From an uncultured Flavobacteriia bacterium (GTDB taxonomy: Bacteria > Bacteroidota > Bacteroidia > Flavobacteriales_D > Crocinitomicaceae): DNA of 17,783 nucleotides. The translations under genes and the position numbers were made by a program. The stretch lies in the NCBI GenBank assembly GCA_903930085.1, contig CAIYXD010000231.1, forward strand, positions 1 to 17,783, read 5' to 3'. Below the pieces are notes generated by a model. That model searched no databases. It was given only the letters and a program-made list of their open reading frames with translations, and was not told the DNA's origin. Positions 7,063 through 14,474 of this stretch are shown one piece after another (the stretch's first letter is position 1; the number at the start of each line of letters is the position of its first letter).

Positions 7063-7449
7063 TTAACGTTTAGAGAATTGGAATTTCTTACGTGCTTTCG
7101 GCTGACCTGGTTTCTTACGTTCTACCATTCTTGGATCACGCGTCATCAATCCTTCTCCTTTTAATAATGTTTTGTTTTCTTCAGCAACTTCAACAAGCGC
7201 TCTAGAGATTCCCAATCGAATCGCTTCTGCTTGTCCGTTGATACCTCCACCAAAAACATTCACTTTCACGTCAAACTGACCAATAGTGTTTGTAATTGCA
7301 AATGGTTGTTCAATTTTCGACTGAAGAACAGCAACTGGAAAAACTTCTTTGTAGTCTTTCTTATTTACGATCACTTTACCCGTACCTTTTGAAAGGTAAA
7401 CTCGAGCAACGGATGTTTTTCTTCTTCCTAATGTGTTAACTATTTCCAT
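7063..7449 (-). CDS. rpsI: 30S ribosomal protein S9
   Basis: S9 lies in the 30S head, and its C-terminal tail reaches the P-site tRNA. The 128-residue protein shows the family marks: NTLGRRKTSVARVYLSKGTGKVIVN at the N-terminus, then the GGGINGQAEAIRLGISRAL core, DPRMVERKKPGQPKARKKFQ, and the basic end FSKR, whose last Arg approaches the tRNA anticodon. It starts five bases after the rplM stop, the near-universal L13-S9 pairing. The ATG context has no Shine-Dalgarno sequence, so translational coupling to rplM is likely. Confidence 0.98.
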   Translation of the reverse strand: MEIVNTLGRRKTSVARVYLSKGTGKVIVNKKDYKEVFPVAVLQSKIEQPFAITNTIGQFDVKVNVFGGGINGQAEAIRLGISRALVEVAEENKTLLKGEGLMTRDPRMVERKKPGQPKARKKFQFSKR

Positions 7450-7454
7450 GCTTT

Positions 7455-7910
7455 TTATTTGAATGTGTCAAGATTAAAAACTTCCGGTTTTTGAGCCTCT
7501 TGTTTGTGCTCTGTACCAACGTACACCTTCAAGTTTGTAAACAGTCTTCTTCCGAGCGTGTTTTTCGGCAACATACCTTTAACAGCTTTCTCAATCAAAC
7601 GCTCAGGATGTTTTCTCAACATGTCTTGAGCAGAAGTAAACTTTTGTCCACCAGGATATCCGGTGTAACGCACATATTCTTTGTTGACAAGTTTCGCTCC
7701 TGAGAAAGAAATTTTCTCAGCGTTTATTACGATAACGTTGTCTCCGCAGTCAGCATGAGGGGTGAAATTCGTTTTGTGTTTACCACGAATGATTTTCGCC
7801 ACCTTACTCGCTAAACGACCAACTGTTTGGCCTTCAGCATCCACAACAAGCCACTTTTTATTAGCAGTCTGCTTGTTACCGGAAACGGTTCTGTAACTTA
7901 ATGTATCCAC
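7455..7910 (-). CDS. rplM: 50S ribosomal protein L13
   Basis: L13 is an early-assembly 50S protein. It is recognised by KKWLVVDAEGQTVGRLASKVAKIIRGKHKTNFTPHADCGDNVIVINAEKI, YVRYTGYPGGQK, and the end region KGMLPKNTLGRRLF.NLKVYVG..HKQEAQKPE. I start it at GTG 7910, giving 151 residues beginning DTLSYRTVS after the initiator, because Bacteroidetes homologues begin MDTLSY. An in-frame ATG at 7937 would add nine residues (MSYFNKCKI) and is also inside the predicted transcript, so the start is likely rather than certain. It is first in the ribosomal operon and carries the best-formed promoter of the window. Confidence 0.96.
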   Translation of the reverse strand: MDTLSYRTVSGNKQTANKKWLVVDAEGQTVGRLASKVAKIIRGKHKTNFTPHADCGDNVIVINAEKISFSGAKLVNKEYVRYTGYPGGQKFTSAQDMLRKHPERLIEKAVKGMLPKNTLGRRLFTNLKVYVGTEHKQEAQKPEVFNLDTFK

Positions 7911-7956
7911 AATTTTACATTTATTAAAATAAGACAATATCCCTAAAATGGGGGTG

Positions 7957-7987
7957 CAAAGATATGATTTCTATCTTTATTAACAAA
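7957..7987 (-). promoter_or_regulatory. Complete Bacteroidetes -33/-7 promoter of rplM
   Basis: On the minus strand TTTG (7987-7984) and TATCTTTG (7964-7957) are separated by exactly 19 bases, fitting the TTTG-N19-TAnnTTTG consensus. RNA would start near 7950, giving a leader of about 40 bases to the GTG at 7910. It drives the rplM-rpsI-rpsB-tsf operon. Confidence 0.82.
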
Positions 7988-8088
7988 CGAATTTTAAAAA
8001 AAAGATTTAAATCTATTCAAAGAGTTTAATTCGATCCGTTTATTACTTAAAAATGGCGTGATTTAGGCACATTCCAAAGCGTGCTTTT

Positions 8089-8862
8089 TTATTTTTGTTT
8101 GAATGCTTGAATAGAATTAACTGTAAAATCACTTAATACGAGTTTACCGCTCATTCCTGCTCTTTCGCTTAGAAGTTGATCCCAATTTTCTGTACCTTGC
8201 CAAAACACTTTTTTTAGCATCGCCATCGCTTCTGGGTTGGATTCAGAAAGTTTTTCTGCCAATCGATTTATTTCAGTATCCAATGCTTCGACGGATTCAA
8301 AAACGGCATTGTACAAACCCTTATCCGTTGCCCAATTTGCAGATCGCCATTCTGTTGCGTTAATAGCAAGTTCGCTCATCGCAGACAATCCAATTTTTCT
8401 TTCTACTGCTGGACCAACGACAAATGGGCCAATTCCAACTGCCAATTCAGATAATTTAACGTCTGCAAATTTCGTTGCTAAACAATAATCTACGGAAGAA
8501 GCAATTCCAACTCCGCCGCCAACTGCTTTACCGTGTATTCTGCCTATAATAAATTTAGGAGCTTTTCTGCAAGCATTGATAACTTTCGCGAAACCCGAAA
8601 AGAATTTTTGTCCAGTTTCCAAATCTTGAATAGAAATTAATTCATCAAAACTCGCGCCTGCGCAAAACGCCTTTTCACCTGCGGAGCGCAAAACGATAAC
8701 TTTCACAGCATCGTTTTCCCCCAATTCGGTTATTACGTCTGCCAATTTTTGAAGGATTTTCCCAGGAAGCGAATTACTTAGTGGGTGACCGAATTCAATT
8801 GTAGCGATTCCTTTTTCATCTATTTTGTGATCAACAAAACCTTGATCAATTGCATCTAACAT
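8089..8862 (-). CDS. Enoyl-CoA hydratase/isomerase family protein, methylglutaconyl-CoA hydratase-like
   Basis: A 257-residue crotonase-fold protein. The oxyanion-hole segments are visible as KAFCAGASFDEL (64-75) and GKAVGGGVGIASSVD (111-125). Of the two catalytic glutamates of rat enoyl-CoA hydratase (Glu144 and Glu164), the first is replaced here by Gly119, while the second is present as Glu139 (LSELAVGIGP). Loss of the first Glu with retention of the second is typical of methylglutaconyl-CoA hydratase (AUH/LiuC) and some isomerase-type members, so the role may be in leucine or other branched-chain breakdown rather than classical beta-oxidation. The substrate cannot be set from sequence alone. 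It follows the RRM gene by 13 bp, probably in one transcript, without obvious functional logic. Confidence 0.9.
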   Translation of the reverse strand: MLDAIDQGFVDHKIDEKGIATIEFGHPLSNSLPGKILQKLADVITELGENDAVKVIVLRSAGEKAFCAGASFDELISIQDLETGQKFFSGFAKVINACRKAPKFIIGRIHGKAVGGGVGIASSVDYCLATKFADVKLSELAVGIGPFVVGPAVERKIGLSAMSELAINATEWRSANWATDKGLYNAVFESVEALDTEINRLAEKLSESNPEAMAMLKKVFWQGTENWDQLLSERAGMSGKLVLSDFTVNSIQAFKQK

Positions 8863-8875
8863 AGTTTAATTTGGT

Positions 8876-9286
8876 TTACTTATCTTCGATTCTTCTTCTT
8901 GGACGGACTTCTTTGCTTTCCTGACTTACATCCATTCTCTTAGTAAAGCTTGGCGGCCTGTTGTTGAATTTAGCATCCTTATTGAAAGGCTTTTTTTCAA
9001 AGGGCTTTTTTTCTTCTACAGCAGCACGAATTGGTCGATTTCCTTTTGGAGATGCAATTTTAACATCCAACTTTCGATCATTTACTTCCATGCCATTCAA
9101 GGCATTAATTGCATTGATTGCATGATCTGTCTCTTCCATTTCCACATAACCAAAACCTTTTGATCGACGTGTGTCTTTTTCGAATACAACGTGCGCATAG
9201 GTTACAGGACCAAATGCAGAAAATGTTGTCTTTAAATCTTCTGAGGTAATATCCCAATCAAGATTTGCAATAAATATATTTGTCAT
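8876..9286 (-). CDS. Single-RRM RNA-binding protein with a basic disordered tail
   Basis: The first 80 or so residues form one RNA recognition motif: RNP2 IFIANL at 4-9 and RNP1 KGFGYVEM at 43-50, with the aromatic residues used to stack RNA bases (Phe5, Phe45, Tyr47). The last 55 residues are rich in Lys, Arg, Pro, Asn and Glu (KKPFEKKPFNKDAKFNNR and EVRPRRRIEDK) and look disordered. Bacteroidetes lack Hfq in many lineages, and small RRM proteins (Rbp family) are abundant there as post-transcriptional regulators; a global role like that is a reasonable inference. It is preceded by 54 bases without a clear -7 box. An AGGT three bases from the ATG is too close to act as a Shine-Dalgarno sequence. 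Confidence 0.93.
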   Translation of the reverse strand: MTNIFIANLDWDITSEDLKTTFSAFGPVTYAHVVFEKDTRRSKGFGYVEMEETDHAINAINALNGMEVNDRKLDVKIASPKGNRPIRAAVEEKKPFEKKPFNKDAKFNNRPPSFTKRMDVSQESKEVRPRRRIEDK

Positions 9287-9340
9287 CTACCTAAATTTGT
9301 GGTGAAATCCCACTGTTTAATTATAATTTTCTTGCTTCAA

Positions 9341-10303
9341 TTATTTCAATGTAAAACTATCTGTTCCAATTAATATTCCTTCGCAGTATATTTTCACTTT
9401 ATAATTTCCCTTTAAAACTTCCTCTCCTTTTAAATCATAGAATATGGAAAGATCCACGCGCTGATTTTGATAATCAATTTCTTTTTTGTCTGAGAAAGCG
9501 ATCGTGCCTAGATCTGTTGTGATAGTATTACTAGAACGTGACTGGAGTGTCTTCCCATCTGGATTGATGATTTGCATGTAGACAGATTTCTTTCCAGGTG
9601 CTGTAATTGGATTTTCAGAAATAGTGAAAGAAGAACGCATTTGAACAACCGTTCTAGCACGATTAGTTGGCTCTGTGGTATTGTTCAACTTCATTTTCAG
9701 ACCTTCAGAACGGAAGTTATAGGCTTGTAATCGAGAGCCTTTTTTAACTTGTTCAGCCTTCTCCTCTGCATCTTGTTTGTATTGATCTCTTTCAACGGCA
9801 GTTGAAGTTAGCTTGGATGTTGTCTGATCCAAATCGGAAGTCAATTTCAAATTCAAGGTATTCAATGAATCAATCTGCATGACGTAGCTTTTCATTATAC
9901 TTCGCAATGTTTCATTTTCTTTTCTTAATTGAAACAATTGAGACGCAGACATTTTTTTATTAGTATTAATCTCATTGATGAGCTTTTGAATCTTGTCTTT
10001 CTGAATATTAAGCGAATCTGCCTTGCTTTCATCCTTCTGGATTAAAGCATCGTAGGTTTTTAACATATTTTGAAAGTCTGTTTTCAAATCACTTGAAAGA
10101 TTTCCAACATATCCTTCCATCATTTGATCCATTCCGGCCATATCTGATTTCAACAGCTTATTTTCATTGGAACAATCATTTAATTGACTGTTTTTACTTG
10201 ACCACATCGTAGCCAATATAGCTAGTCCAACCAATAATACGAGGATTATCGCAATAAATGCACCATTACCTTTTTTTCCTGTTGTTTCGCTGCTTTCTGC
10301 CAT
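9341..10303 (-). CDS. Membrane-anchored coiled-coil protein of unknown function
   Basis: A 320-residue protein. Residues 1-13 are polar and basic (MAESSETTGKKGN), a single membrane helix follows at about 14-34 (AFIAIILVLLVGLAILATMW), and then a long heptad-rich region at about 36-190 predicts coiled coil. The last 120 residues are beta-rich, with NPDGKTLQSRSSNT, IDYQNQRVDLSIFYD and GNYKVKIYCEGILIG. The orientation predicted by the positive N-terminus places the coiled coil and C-terminal domain in the periplasm. I know similar hypothetical proteins from Bacteroidetes, sometimes loosely labelled as chromosome partitioning or SMC-like because of the coiled coil; I would not trust that label. 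The C-terminal part could be an Ig-like domain. It has its own -7 box and lies between unrelated genes. Confidence 0.82.
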   Translation of the reverse strand: MAESSETTGKKGNGAFIAIILVLLVGLAILATMWSSKNSQLNDCSNENKLLKSDMAGMDQMMEGYVGNLSSDLKTDFQNMLKTYDALIQKDESKADSLNIQKDKIQKLINEINTNKKMSASQLFQLRKENETLRSIMKSYVMQIDSLNTLNLKLTSDLDQTTSKLTSTAVERDQYKQDAEEKAEQVKKGSRLQAYNFRSEGLKMKLNNTTEPTNRARTVVQMRSSFTISENPITAPGKKSVYMQIINPDGKTLQSRSSNTITTDLGTIAFSDKKEIDYQNQRVDLSIFYDLKGEEVLKGNYKVKIYCEGILIGTDSFTLK

Positions 10304-10325
10304 ATGCTTATTTCTTTATATTTAA

Positions 10326-10333
10326 CAAATGTA
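10326..10333 (-). promoter_or_regulatory. Bacteroidetes -7 promoter box of the coiled-coil gene
   Basis: The minus strand reads TACATTTG, matching TAnnTTTG, 22 bases before the ATG at 10303 and within the 77-base gap after the aldehyde dehydrogenase gene. No -33 element at the usual spacing. Confidence 0.5.
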
Positions 10334-10380
10334 AAAATAGATTTGGAGTATGAATAATGAATTCGTCTATTTTATAGTTT

Positions 10381-11961
10381 TTATCCATGAACTGCCCTTT
10401 TTGTCCGTTCACCATTAATTCGTCTTTCTATTTTCGTTCTATTCTCATCTCGCAGTATTTCGGGAAGAAGTTCTTCTGGAAAGTTCTGATAAACTATTGG
10501 TCTTGCGAAGCGTTTGATTGCGTCGGTTCCAACTGCCGTATATCTGCTGTCCGTTGTTGCAGGATAAGGCCCTCCATGGTGCATCGACGAACAAACTTCA
10601 ACTCCAGTAGGAACTTCATTAAAAATCAATCTTCCAACTTTTTGATGCAAAGTAGTAAATATGCTGTTGTATTTCTTACTATTTTCAACGGAACCCATAA
10701 TTGTTCCTGTGAGTTGCCCTTTTAAAACTGCGACTGAATCCTCTAATTCGTTTAAGTTCTTGCAAATTACAACAAGTGTAAACGGACCAAATACTTCATC
10801 CTGCAAAATTGGATTGGATTTAAAAACCGCCGCATTTACCGTTAAAATGGTTTGTCGGACAGCGTTGACAGGAATTTCTCCCTTTTGCTCATTTATAGAA
10901 ATAAAAGGAACAGAACACGCTGCTTGTTTGGCACTTTCGAATTTTTCGATAATAGAAGTGTGCAGCATCGGAGCGGCTTCTGTTGTTAGAACTTTAGTTA
11001 CCAATGTTTCTAAAAAAATTGTTGTTTCGAGAGATTCCAGCAGTAACAACAAACCAGGATTTGTGCAAAATTGTCCAACGCCAGAAGTAATGGAATCGGC
11101 GAGTAAATCGCTCCAGTTTTCATTATTTTCAGCGAGAGTTTCGGGTAAAATCACCACAGGATTTACACTTCCCATTTCGGCAAATACAGGAATCGGTTCC
11201 ATTCTGCTATTTGCCAAATCAAACAAGGCTCTACCGCCAGAAATACTTCCAGTAAAACCAACCGCTTTTATCTTGGGGTGCAATACCAGTTGTTTCCCCA
11301 CTTCTAGACCTATCGCATTTAAATTCGAAAAAATACCTTTTGGCATTCCAGTTTTTAATGCGGCTGCAACTATTGCATTCGCAACCAATTCTCCTGTTCC
11401 AGCATGCAAAGGATGCGATTTTACAATTACAGGACATCCTGCCGCAAATGCGGAAATGGTGTCGCCACCAGCAGTTGAATAAGCAAAAGGGAAATTACTA
11501 GCGCCAAAAACGACAACCGGTCCGATACCAACCAACATTTTTCGTAAATCCGGTTTTTTTGGGTTTCGTTGTATATCACCAGCATCGATAGAAGGTTCCC
11601 TCCAAGTATTATTGCGCACTAAATCAGCAAAAGAGTGAAGTTGCTTTGACATACGCGTGCGCTCTGCGATAGCTCTTTCTACTGTTAATCCAGTTTCGGA
11701 AACGAAGCAATCCAACAATTCATCACCGACAATCAGAATTTGCCGAAAAATTTCTTCTAAAAAATCCGCTTTTTGCGCTGTTGAAATTGTTGGTAAAATT
11801 GAAAAAGCTTCTTGTGCGAGATCTACAGCCCTATCGACCTCCTCCGCAGTAGCTTCTATGAATATCGTTGGATTACTTTTATTCTTAACAGGATTAAATG
11901 TTTGAAAGAGGCGAGAACCTTCTGCTGAAAACGCGCATCCAACACTACTTTTTCCGGTCAC
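10381..11961 (-). CDS. Alpha-ketoglutaric semialdehyde dehydrogenase-like aldehyde dehydrogenase
   Basis: A 526-residue NAD(P)-dependent aldehyde dehydrogenase. The superfamily motifs are in place: SNFPFAYS with Asn156, the cofactor Lys in VIVKSHP (181), GFTGS at 235-239, the general base Glu262 in FAEMGSVNP and the catalytic Cys299 in GVGQFCTNPG. The N-terminus (GKSSVGCAFSAEGSRLFQTFNP), the SMHHGGPYPATTDSR.TAVGTDAIKRFARP block and the overall length point to the 2,5-dioxovalerate (alpha-ketoglutaric semialdehyde) dehydrogenase group, which oxidises the semialdehyde to 2-oxoglutarate in hydroxyproline or pentose/hexarate breakdown. No partner gene for such a pathway is in the window. The start codon is GTG, 22 bases after purS, so it may be read from the pssA-purS transcript. 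The substrate is inferred from similarity. Confidence 0.92.
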   Translation of the reverse strand: MTGKSSVGCAFSAEGSRLFQTFNPVKNKSNPTIFIEATAEEVDRAVDLAQEAFSILPTISTAQKADFLEEIFRQILIVGDELLDCFVSETGLTVERAIAERTRMSKQLHSFADLVRNNTWREPSIDAGDIQRNPKKPDLRKMLVGIGPVVVFGASNFPFAYSTAGGDTISAFAAGCPVIVKSHPLHAGTGELVANAIVAAALKTGMPKGIFSNLNAIGLEVGKQLVLHPKIKAVGFTGSISGGRALFDLANSRMEPIPVFAEMGSVNPVVILPETLAENNENWSDLLADSITSGVGQFCTNPGLLLLLESLETTIFLETLVTKVLTTEAAPMLHTSIIEKFESAKQAACSVPFISINEQKGEIPVNAVRQTILTVNAAVFKSNPILQDEVFGPFTLVVICKNLNELEDSVAVLKGQLTGTIMGSVENSKKYNSIFTTLHQKVGRLIFNEVPTGVEVCSSMHHGGPYPATTDSRYTAVGTDAIKRFARPIVYQNFPEELLPEILRDENRTKIERRINGERTKRAVHG

Positions 11962-11983
11962 AAAAATTACAGCTAATTAAAAC

Positions 11984-12235
11984 TTAGACAATGGAAATCG
12001 TAAACGTATAGCTCTCCATTATTTGATTGGCCAATAATTTTTTGCACGCCTCTTCAACTTTATGTTCCGCAATATCCTGGGATTCTGCCTCAACAAACAA
12101 TCGAACATGGCGACCAATTCTAACGCCATCTATTTCAGATAACCCAATATTTTTCATGCTATTTGTGACCGCCTTTCCTTGTGGGTTTAAAAGAGCATCT
12201 AACGGCATTACATCAATCTCAGCTTTGAACTTCAT
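11984..12235 (-). CDS. purS: Phosphoribosylformylglycinamidine synthase, PurS subunit
   Basis: PurS is the small subunit that joins PurL and PurQ in the three-part FGAM synthase, step four of purine synthesis. The 83-residue protein matches it throughout: LLNPQGKAV near residue 16, GLSEIDGVRIGRHV and the C-terminal EEACKKLLANQIMESY. I start it at ATG 12235 (MKFKAEIDVMP), not at the in-frame TTG at 12265. The ATG lies inside the last codons of pssA, an overlap of 17 bases, so translation is probably coupled. Its presence implies a small-type PurL and a separate PurQ elsewhere in the genome, rather than the fused long PurL of E. coli. No other pur gene is in the window. Confidence 0.93.
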   Translation of the reverse strand: MKFKAEIDVMPLDALLNPQGKAVTNSMKNIGLSEIDGVRIGRHVRLFVEAESQDIAEHKVEEACKKLLANQIMESYTFTISIV

Positions 12236-13052
12236 TTTTTGTTTTTTTTGATAATTTGTTGTCAATTATAGATAAAATCAGGTGCAAAAATACAATTAAA
12301 GGTATTGACCAAACAAGCAGAACGGCAATTAATATTGCACTTGTTAACAAAAAGCTAAATCGCATTTCATTACCCCTCCATTTAAAGTGTTTAAATTTTA
12401 AGGAAAAAAGCGGCAATTCCGACACCAACAAAAGACTCATTAAAACAATTAAAACGCACATGAAATAAGGATTAAACAGGTATCCAAAAATCCCCTCATC
12501 GTATTTCCAAACTTCAAATTCTGTCCATAGGATTAACGGGAAAAAAGTAAAAAACAAAGTATTCAGTGGCGTTGGCAAGCCTATAAACGCATCTGATTGT
12601 CTTTCATCCAAGTTGAATTTTGCTAATCGAAACATCGACATAAAAGGGATAAACAATCCTACAAATGGTAAGTATTTGATGGATGCGTCCATAGAATTTG
12701 GAACACCGTAAAAAACTGCATTCATCCAATTTTGAAGTTGAAAATGCACATGAGAAGCAAAATCTTTTGTGAAAAATGGACCATCAATATAAATTGTGGT
12801 TACAATTACAACAAGCATCAATAAACCAGGTGCGACACCAAAAGTTACCATGTCAGCCAAAGAATCCAATTGTTTGCCCATTTCGCTGCTGACGTTCAAT
12901 TTGCGAGCTAAAAATCCGTCGAAAAAATCAAAAAAGGCACCTAAAAAAATCACAAATGGCGCTAAATCAATTCTACCAGCCAAGGTTAAAAGGATGGAAA
13001 CTACGCCACATATTAAATTTGCTGCAGTAAATAAATTCGGGATATTGAACAT
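12219..13052 (-). CDS. pssA: CDP-diacylglycerol--serine O-phosphatidyltransferase
   Basis: A CDP-alcohol phosphatidyltransferase, likely making phosphatidylserine, the precursor of phosphatidylethanolamine. The family signature is complete: D45-G46-x2-A49-R50-x8-G59-x3-D63-x3-D67 (FFDGFLARK to DSLAD), the metal- and CDP-binding residues. About seven or eight hydrophobic segments follow one another from residue 10 to the C-terminus; the protein has 277 residues. The start MFNIPNLFTAANLICG with ATG 13052 fits homologues, and a promoter-like element just upstream would leave the longer reading (to 13139) untranslated. PssA rather than PgsA is favoured by length and by the NLFTAANLICG start. Its end overlaps purS by 17 bases. 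Confidence 0.93.
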   Translation of the reverse strand: MFNIPNLFTAANLICGVVSILLTLAGRIDLAPFVIFLGAFFDFFDGFLARKLNVSSEMGKQLDSLADMVTFGVAPGLLMLVVIVTTIYIDGPFFTKDFASHVHFQLQNWMNAVFYGVPNSMDASIKYLPFVGLFIPFMSMFRLAKFNLDERQSDAFIGLPTPLNTLFFTFFPLILWTEFEVWKYDEGIFGYLFNPYFMCVLIVLMSLLLVSELPLFSLKFKHFKWRGNEMRFSFLLTSAILIAVLLVWSIPLIVFLHLILSIIDNKLSKKTKNEVQS

Positions 13053-13378
13053 TGACTTTTTTTTTGTTAATTTTTGGTAGCGCAAAGTAATAAAATCGAG
13101 TTGGTTTGCACAACAAAAGTTGCTAATTTTAAGATTCAAATCACATCAAATATTCTTATATTAAAAAAAGAAGCCGTATTTTTTTTTAAATTTATTCCCT
13201 GATTTAGCTTTCCATACTGGCCTGCTGAATAAAATTGAAAGCCTGAAAAAATTATATTACTTTAAAAATTGAATTATCTTTAACTCAAAATGATTTTTAC
13301 TGGAAATTATAGTTTGTACAATTTTATTCTAAAGTTGCAGTTTATATCAGTAAATTTTTCATTTAAACCACTTTTATT
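13053..13378. other. Divergent intergenic region between pssA and the porV-like gene
   Basis: These 326 AT-rich bases separate two outward-facing genes. Near the left end lies the pssA promoter candidate (13083-13113). On the plus strand TATAGTTTG at about 13308-13316 resembles a -7 box but has one extra base between the half sites. I see no RNA gene, convincing hairpin or open frame, and no recognisable operator. Confidence 0.6.
13083..13113 (-). promoter_or_regulatory. Probable promoter of pssA
   Basis: The minus strand has TTG (13113-13111), 20 bases, then TTACTTTG (13090-13083), one mismatch from TAnnTTTG. RNA would start near 13076, about 24 bases before the ATG at 13052. This supports the short start of pssA. 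Confidence 0.45.
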
Positions 13379-14473
13379 GTGAAACAAATATTAACTATAC
13401 TTTTTCTTTGTGCTTTTATTAAAGTTCATTCTCAAGAAGGGACTTTAGCACCAAAATATTCCAATGAGTTTTTGGCAATAGGCATTGGTGCAGATGCTTT
13501 GGGGCTAGGCAATTCTGTCGTCGCTCAAACGGGAAGTGTCAATTCAGGCTATTGGAATCCTGCAGGTTTGACCAATGTCAAAAAATGGCTCGAAGTTGGC
13601 GCGATGCATTCAGAATATTTCGCTGGAATTGCCAAATATGACTACTTAGGAATTGCACATTCTATTGATGAAAAAAGTACGTTCGGTGTTTCGGTAATCC
13701 GATTTGCAGTGGATGACATACCAAACACCACCCAGCTAATTGATAATGCAGGTAATATTAATTACGACAACATTTCCACTTTTACAGCTGCAGATTATGC
13801 TTTTTTATTCTCTTATGCTAGAAAATTAAAACTGCCAGGATTGAGCGTAGGAGGTAATTTTAAATTTATCCACAGAAAAGTTGGAGATTTTGCTAAATCA
13901 TGGGGTTTTGGAATTGATGCAGGTGCGCAATACCAATTAAAAAAGCATTGGAAATTTGGCGTTATGGCGCGCGATGTTACTTCGACCTTCAATGCATGGG
14001 TTTTTGATCTCAACCAACAAACGCAAGAAATTTTTATCGCAACTGGTAATGAAATTCCTGAAAATGGTTTAGAATTGACTTTACCGCGTGTTATTTTTGC
14101 GGGACACGGTAAATTTGACCTTGGAAAAAAAGGAATTTATACCGCTGGAGAAATCGATTTAGATGTTACAACAGACGGCAGAAGAAATACAATTCTCAAA
14201 TCTGGTCTTTTTTCCTTGGACCCACACATGGGAATTGAATTTGGTTTTAAAAATTATGTAGCTGTTCGAGGAGGAATTTCAAACATGCAGTATATTAAAA
14301 ACTTTGATGATTCAAAAACACTCAATTTTCAGCCGAACATTGGAATTGGATTAACGATAAAGAATTTTCACCTCGACTATGCATTCACAGATATTGGCGA
14401 TGCATCGGTTGCTTTGTATTCCCATGTTATTTCTTTAAAATTAAAATTGGATAAACCTAAAAACATGCAATAA
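13379..14473 (+). CDS. PorV/PorQ-family outer membrane beta-barrel protein, PorV2-like
   Basis: PorV-type proteins are 14-strand FadL-like barrels that shuttle type IX secretion cargo from the SprA translocon to the PorU sortase. This 364-residue protein has a signal peptide (MKQILTILFLCAFIKVHS, then QEG), the typical start of the mature barrel EFLAIGIGADALGLGNSVVA with SGYWNPAGL, and then many alternating beta-strand segments to the end (FHLDYAFTDIG, HVISLKLKL). It starts with GTG at 13379, placed by the signal peptide. The next gene begins one base after its stop and encodes a C25 peptidase, so the two are one operon and very likely one complex. The C25 partner's traits favour the PorV2 group over classical PorV, which accompanies PorU. 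The family is firm; the subtype is inferred. Confidence 0.88.
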   Translation: MKQILTILFLCAFIKVHSQEGTLAPKYSNEFLAIGIGADALGLGNSVVAQTGSVNSGYWNPAGLTNVKKWLEVGAMHSEYFAGIAKYDYLGIAHSIDEKSTFGVSVIRFAVDDIPNTTQLIDNAGNINYDNISTFTAADYAFLFSYARKLKLPGLSVGGNFKFIHRKVGDFAKSWGFGIDAGAQYQLKKHWKFGVMARDVTSTFNAWVFDLNQQTQEIFIATGNEIPENGLELTLPRVIFAGHGKFDLGKKGIYTAGEIDLDVTTDGRRNTILKSGLFSLDPHMGIEFGFKNYVAVRGGISNMQYIKNFDDSKTLNFQPNIGIGLTIKNFHLDYAFTDIGDASVALYSHVISLKLKLDKPKNMQ

Positions 14474-14474
14474 A

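Noticed and set aside
7911..7937. ATG start of rplM at 7937
   Set aside because: It adds nine residues not found in homologues, which begin MDTLSY at the GTG position. Not fully excluded.
8045..8088. Possible terminator after the enoyl-CoA hydratase-family gene
   Set aside because: Only a four-base GCAC/GTGC stem is possible, and the T-run is on the wrong strand for this gene. The GCGTG copies are direct, not inverted.
9299..9314. GTGG/CCAC hairpin between the coiled-coil gene and the RRM gene
   Set aside because: A four-base stem with no T-run is too weak to call a terminator or a regulatory hairpin.
10661..11482. A 273-codon open frame on the plus strand
   Set aside because: It lies wholly opposite the aldehyde dehydrogenase gene, whose catalytic motifs are intact. 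The product has no recognisable domain and looks like a coding shadow.
13053..13139. Longer N-terminus for PssA
   Set aside because: It would add 29 residues before the conserved MFNIPNLF start and overlap the promoter-like element at 13083-13113.
13190..13265. Repeated GCCTG in the pssA-porV gap, considered as a hairpin or operator
   Set aside because: The copies are direct and only five bases long; they do not pair.
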